Positions 6,417 through 7,100 of a stretch of 7,100 nucleotides of DNA are shown piece by piece. The position numbers and the translations under genes are program-made. The stretch spans positions 1-7,100 of the forward strand of contig CALFUG010000051.1 of NCBI GenBank assembly GCA_937928455.1, written 5' to 3'. This DNA comes from an uncultured Clostridia bacterium (lineage in GTDB: Bacteria > Bacillota > Clostridia > Peptostreptococcales > Anaerovoracaceae). Position 1 is the first letter of the stretch, and each line of letters opens with the position of its first letter. The notes beneath the pieces were generated by a model, which was given only the letters and a program-made list of their open reading frames with translations, was not told the DNA's origin and ran no database searches.

Positions 6417-7100
6417 GCTTCCCAAGGAAATCAGCCAAGTGGTGAAGGCGGTAGAAGATGCCGGTCATGCCATCTATATGGTGGGAGGCTGTGTTCGAGA
6501 CAGCCTTCTCGGGATGGAGCCTATTGACTGGGACCTGGCAACGGATGCCACGTGGCAGGAGATGGTACAGATATTGCCGGAATTTCAAGTGTTGAGTGAG
6601 AAATATAGCGTGGTGAGATGGGAACCCGACTCCGATAAGGAAGGAGAGGGGTTGATTATTGACATTGCCACCTTTCGCAGGGAAGGGGAGTATTCGGACC
6701 ACAGAAGACCGGACCAAGTGATTTTGGCCAAATCCATCGAAGAGGACTTAAACCGTCGGGATTTTACCATAAATGCCATGGCGGACAGCCCTACTCGGGG
6801 GTTTGTGGACCCTTATGGAGGCCGGGAAGATCTGAAAAACCGGAAGCTAAAAGCTGTAGGAAATCCGGGGAAAAGGTTGATGGAGGACCCTTCCCGGATG
6901 ATACGGGCCATTCGTATGGTGAGCGAGCTGGAGTTGGAGCTGGAGCCAGAATTGTACCTGGCGATGGTGGACCATAGTGGAGAAATGATTCATGTGGCCA
7001 AGGAAAAAATTCTGGAAGAGTTGCCTCGGATTCTTACGGGTCCGGATGCGGGAAAGGCCCTTCGCTTATTGGCGGGTACCAATCTGATGCCATATATCAT
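6409..7100 (+). CDS. cca: CCA-adding enzyme / poly(A) polymerase family, 3'-truncated
   Basis: The first 230 codons of a class II nucleotidyltransferase; the gene continues beyond the window. Such enzymes add CCA, or A residues, to RNA 3' ends. Visible motifs: VGGCVRDSLLG (25-35), which holds the nucleotide-binding GG and the RD; DWD (40-42), the two metal-binding aspartates; RRDFTINAMA (116-125); VDPYGG; and EDPSRMIRAIRM (159-170), the start of the template-like nucleotide-selecting helix. The frame is intact throughout. The start ATG lies inside the last codons of the exoribonuclease gene, with GGGGAGGA about nine bases upstream. An acidic ELELELEPEL stretch follows the EDxxR motif. Whether it is a full CCA-adding, A-adding or poly(A) enzyme depends on the missing C-terminal half. 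The symbol is a family name, not proof of specificity. Confidence 0.93.
   Translation, partial: MIKLPKEISQVVKAVEDAGHAIYMVGGCVRDSLLGMEPIDWDLATDATWQEMVQILPEFQVLSEKYSVVRWEPDSDKEGEGLIIDIATFRREGEYSDHRRPDQVILAKSIEEDLNRRDFTINAMADSPTRGFVDPYGGREDLKNRKLKAVGNPGKRLMEDPSRMIRAIRMVSELELELEPELYLAMVDHSGEMIHVAKEKILEELPRILTGPDAGKALRLLAGTNLMPYI

Overview
The window looks like the start of a draft-genome contig from an anaerobic, Gram-positive bacterium of the Clostridia. Four things suggest this: a GGDEF plus HD-GYP signalling protein of clostridial style, a YhaM-type exoribonuclease, a short protein resembling GrdX (a family found with the glycine reductase of amino-acid fermenters), and strong AGGAGG-like ribosome binding sites. 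Base composition is moderate and I cannot name a genus. The first 48 bases are not biological: they match the 3' part of the Illumina TruSeq universal (P5) adapter, left on the contig end.

Region 1 (49-3330, + strand) is a cyclic-di-GMP signalling pair. It begins with the C-terminal part of an EAL phosphodiesterase domain, cut by the contig end. About 50 bases later comes a complete membrane receptor of about 903 residues with the order TM, dCache-like sensor, TM, HAMP, coiled coil, PAS, GGDEF and HD-GYP. That one chain carries both a synthesis module and a degradation module for c-di-GMP. A 14-bp perfect hairpin at 3416-3449 closes the region and probably stops transcription from both sides.

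Region 2 (3476-5323) is a divergent pair. A 120-residue GrdX-like protein lies on the minus strand. On the plus strand is a 413-residue protein with a MerR-type DNA-binding head, a coiled coil, a four-cysteine zinc ribbon, and a tail resembling a SAM-dependent methyltransferase that has lost the usual glycine-rich motif I. The 243-bp intergenic region holds a promoter for each gene, an 8-bp inverted repeat across the minus promoter, and a small dyad in the spacer of the plus promoter, where MerR proteins usually bind. The fused regulator is the most unusual gene here.

Region 3 (5439-7100, + strand) is an RNA 3'-end pair: a YhaM-family OB-fold/HD 3'-5' exoribonuclease, overlapped by 8 bp by a CCA-adding/poly(A) polymerase family nucleotidyltransferase that runs off the end of the window. 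An A-rich gap with no terminator separates the regulator from this pair, so readthrough from the MerR-type gene is possible. No tRNA, rRNA, CRISPR, insertion sequence or riboswitch was seen.
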